Shown: positions 6,731 to 7,855 of the stretch, one piece after another | Numbering within the stretch: position 1 is the stretch's first letter | Layout: every line of letters begins with the position of its first letter | Translations under genes and position numbers: made by a program | NCBI GenBank assembly: GCA_947380915.1 | Contig: CANCSY010000141.1 | Coordinates: 1 to 7,855, forward strand | DNA from: Beijerinckiaceae bacterium | Lineage (GTDB): Bacteria > Pseudomonadota > Alphaproteobacteria > Rhizobiales > Beijerinckiaceae | Reading direction: 5' to 3' | DNA length: 7,855 nt | The notes under the pieces: model-generated | The model's database searches: none | Told to the model about the DNA's origin: nothing | What the model saw: the letters and a program-made list of their open reading frames with translations, nothing else

Positions 6731-7688
6731 ACATGTCCTCCGGCGTCACCACGCGCGGCGAGATGCCTTGTTCGAAGACATATTGGCCCAGCGCCGTCAG
6801 GGTCGCCCTATTGGCCTCCACCCCATAGCTCCACCAGTTGTCGCCGAAGACTGACCACAGTTCCTCCACATGCTCCAGCAGCCAAGGCAGGCCGAGGCGC
6901 AGGGCGTCGGTGTCGTAGAGTTCGTCCAGCGCCAGCGCGCGGGCCTTCTCGAAGGCGTCGTAGAGGCTCTTGGCGATCCAGGGATTGGCTTTGTAGGTGT
7001 CCGCCCGCAGGGCCAGCGTATGCATGATCGGGAAAATCCCGGTCTTGCGGAAATAGTCCTTCTCCGCCTGCTTGTAGTCGGGAAAGAGCCGCCTGATGCG
7101 CGGCGAGCCCTTGAGGAAACTGGGGGGAATATAGATGGAGATCAGCGCGTCCAGGCGATCCTCCGCCATCATCTTCTCCAGCGTGTCCCCATCGGGCACG
7201 AAATCGAGCCGCACATTGGCGGGCAGGTTGAGGGGGATCAGCGGGTGCTCGGTGGGCTTGTCGAGCCCCCCCATGAACCAGTGCATCTCATGCTGGGCCA
7301 CGCCATATTCATGCTGCAACATGCCCTTCATGAAGGTGGTGGCGGTGGCGCTGAACTGGGTCGTGCCGACCCGCTTGCCGCGCAGATCCTCAGGCTTTTC
7401 GATGCCCGAACCCTCCCGCACATAAAAGCAGGAGTGGCGGAAGATCTTCGAGAGCATGACGGGGATCGCCACGAAGGGGGAGCCGCCGCGCCCGATCAGG
7501 CTGGCGTGGGAGGCGAGCGAGATTTCGCTGGCGTCGAACTCCTGATGCTCCAGCATGCGCGGAAACATCTGCCGGGGCCGCAGCACCTCGATCTCGAGCT
7601 TGATGCCTTCGGGCTTCACGCGCCCATCGATCAGGGGCCGGGTGCGGTCATAGTCCCAGCAGGCGAGCTTGAGGGTGAGGTCGGTCAT
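6711..7688 (-). CDS. 4,5-dihydroxyphthalate decarboxylase-like protein (Pht5/OphC family)
   Basis: A 325-residue protein with a periplasmic-binding-protein-like fold but no signal peptide: residue 1 leads straight into LTLKLACWDYDRTRPLIDG. This opening, the RVGTTQFSATATTFMKG segment near 106-122, and GDNWWSYGVEANRATLTAL near 282-300 are typical of 4,5-dihydroxyphthalate decarboxylases, which remove CO2 from 4,5-dihydroxyphthalate to give protocatechuate. Homologs are often labelled ABC substrate-binding proteins, but absence of an export signal and of transporter genes beside it argue for a cytoplasmic enzyme. The ATG at 7688 has GAGGGG at 7700-7695, six bases upstream. It lies 21 bases after a dioxygenase beta-like gene and overlaps the transglycosylase start. 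The exact substrate may be another hydroxylated aromatic acid. Confidence 0.8.
   Translation of the reverse strand: MTDLTLKLACWDYDRTRPLIDGRVKPEGIKLEIEVLRPRQMFPRMLEHQEFDASEISLASHASLIGRGGSPFVAIPVMLSKIFRHSCFYVREGSGIEKPEDLRGKRVGTTQFSATATTFMKGMLQHEYGVAQHEMHWFMGGLDKPTEHPLIPLNLPANVRLDFVPDGDTLEKMMAEDRLDALISIYIPPSFLKGSPRIRRLFPDYKQAEKDYFRKTGIFPIMHTLALRADTYKANPWIAKSLYDAFEKARALALDELYDTDALRLGLPWLLEHVEELWSVFGDNWWSYGVEANRATLTALGQYVFEQGISPRVVTPEDMYVPELR
6736..6741 (-). promoter_or_regulatory. Ribosome-binding site GGAGGA inside the decarboxylase gene
   Basis: GGAGGA, five bases before the transglycosylase ATG at 6730, lies inside the last codons of the decarboxylase frame. It is the main reason for choosing the 6730 start over the TTG at 6709 and it implies coupled translation of the two genes. 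Confidence 0.6.
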
Positions 7689-7709
7689 GCAATTCCCCTC
7701 AAATACGCC

Positions 7710-7855
7710 TCACAGCATGAAGCTCACCGACCCCAGCGACCCCAGCTCATGGGACTTCAGGAACACCCGCCGCTCCTTGATGCGGAAGGTTTCCCCCTCG
7801 CGCTTCAGGATATGCCGCGTCGAGCCCACATATTCGCCCATGCGCTCGTAGCGGC
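7710..7855 (-). CDS. Aromatic-ring-hydroxylating dioxygenase beta-subunit / SnoaL-like protein, C-terminal 47 residues (partial)
   Basis: An open frame enters from the right edge and ends at TGA 7712-7710. It gives 47 residues, starting RYERMGEYVGSTRHILKREG and continuing through FRIKERRVFLKSHELG to SVSFML. The pattern of an Arg-rich strand, a short turn with Gly, then I-x-E-R-R-V-x-L and a final aliphatic/aromatic S-V-S-F-x-L is that of the last strands of the cone-shaped NTF2-like fold. It resembles the small subunits of ring-hydroxylating dioxygenases, where the C-terminus commonly reads E-R-R-V-x-L-D and ends in L-S-x-F-hydrophobic. The family is inferred from this short piece; a SnoaL-like hydratase or isomerase is the main alternative. 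It is the upstream neighbour of the decarboxylase gene, 21 bases away, in the same orientation, so a matching alpha subunit may lie just beyond the right edge. Confidence 0.6.
   Translation of the reverse strand, partial: RYERMGEYVGSTRHILKREGETFRIKERRVFLKSHELGSLGSVSFML

Noticed and set aside
6711..7688. Calling this gene a periplasmic ABC substrate-binding protein
   Set aside because: There is no signal peptide and no permease or ATPase beside it, and its sequence blocks match 4,5-dihydroxyphthalate decarboxylases. A binding-protein ancestry of the fold does not make it a transporter part.
1..7855. CRISPR array, tRNA, rRNA, riboswitch or phage-defence system
   Set aside because: No regularly spaced repeats, tRNA-like cloverleaf ends or long structured leaders were seen, and coding genes fill nearly all of the window. 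No defence-type nuclease, helicase or toxin gene was recognised.

Overview
The window is G+C-rich, gene-dense DNA with short intergenic gaps. It looks like an alphaproteobacterium, most likely of the Hyphomicrobiales (Rhizobiales) type. This rests on base composition, codon choice and gene content only; no rRNA or other taxonomic marker is present.

Layout from left to right. (1) Bases 1-149 are the end of an IS3-family insertion sequence, with the first 28 codons of its OrfA on the minus strand. The element appears to have landed in a small minus-strand ORF (253 to 128) that is last in an operon. (2) Bases 313-4399, minus strand, form a tightly packed operon read in the order Rieske non-heme-iron oxygenase, periplasmic binding protein, fused two-domain ABC permease, interrupted ORF. 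The oxygenase and permease genes meet the binding-protein gene at ATGA-type junctions. An ATPase is missing, and the interrupted ORF sits where one would be expected. (3) Bases 4400-4549 are a divergent intergenic region with a candidate promoter in each direction and a small inverted repeat. (4) Bases 4550-5530, plus strand, encode a polytopic membrane protein of the lysylphosphatidylglycerol synthase TM / UPF0104 flippase-like family. (5) Bases 5531-7855, minus strand, form a second operon read as a ring-hydroxylating dioxygenase beta-subunit-like protein (C-terminal 47 residues only), a 4,5-dihydroxyphthalate decarboxylase-like protein, and an MltB-type lytic transglycosylase. Its last gene converges on the flippase-like gene at a perfect 20-bp palindrome that contains both stop codons.

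Working together (inference): oxygenase genes, a decarboxylase of the phthalate-pathway family and a dedicated ABC importer suggest an accessory locus for uptake and ring hydroxylation/decarboxylation of an aromatic carboxylate. The substrate cannot be read from sequence. The binding protein resembles the iron(III) class but has no adjacent tyrosine pair, which fits an organic substrate better than iron. The two cell-envelope genes between the catabolic blocks have no obvious link to them. The IS insertion may have disabled the importer.
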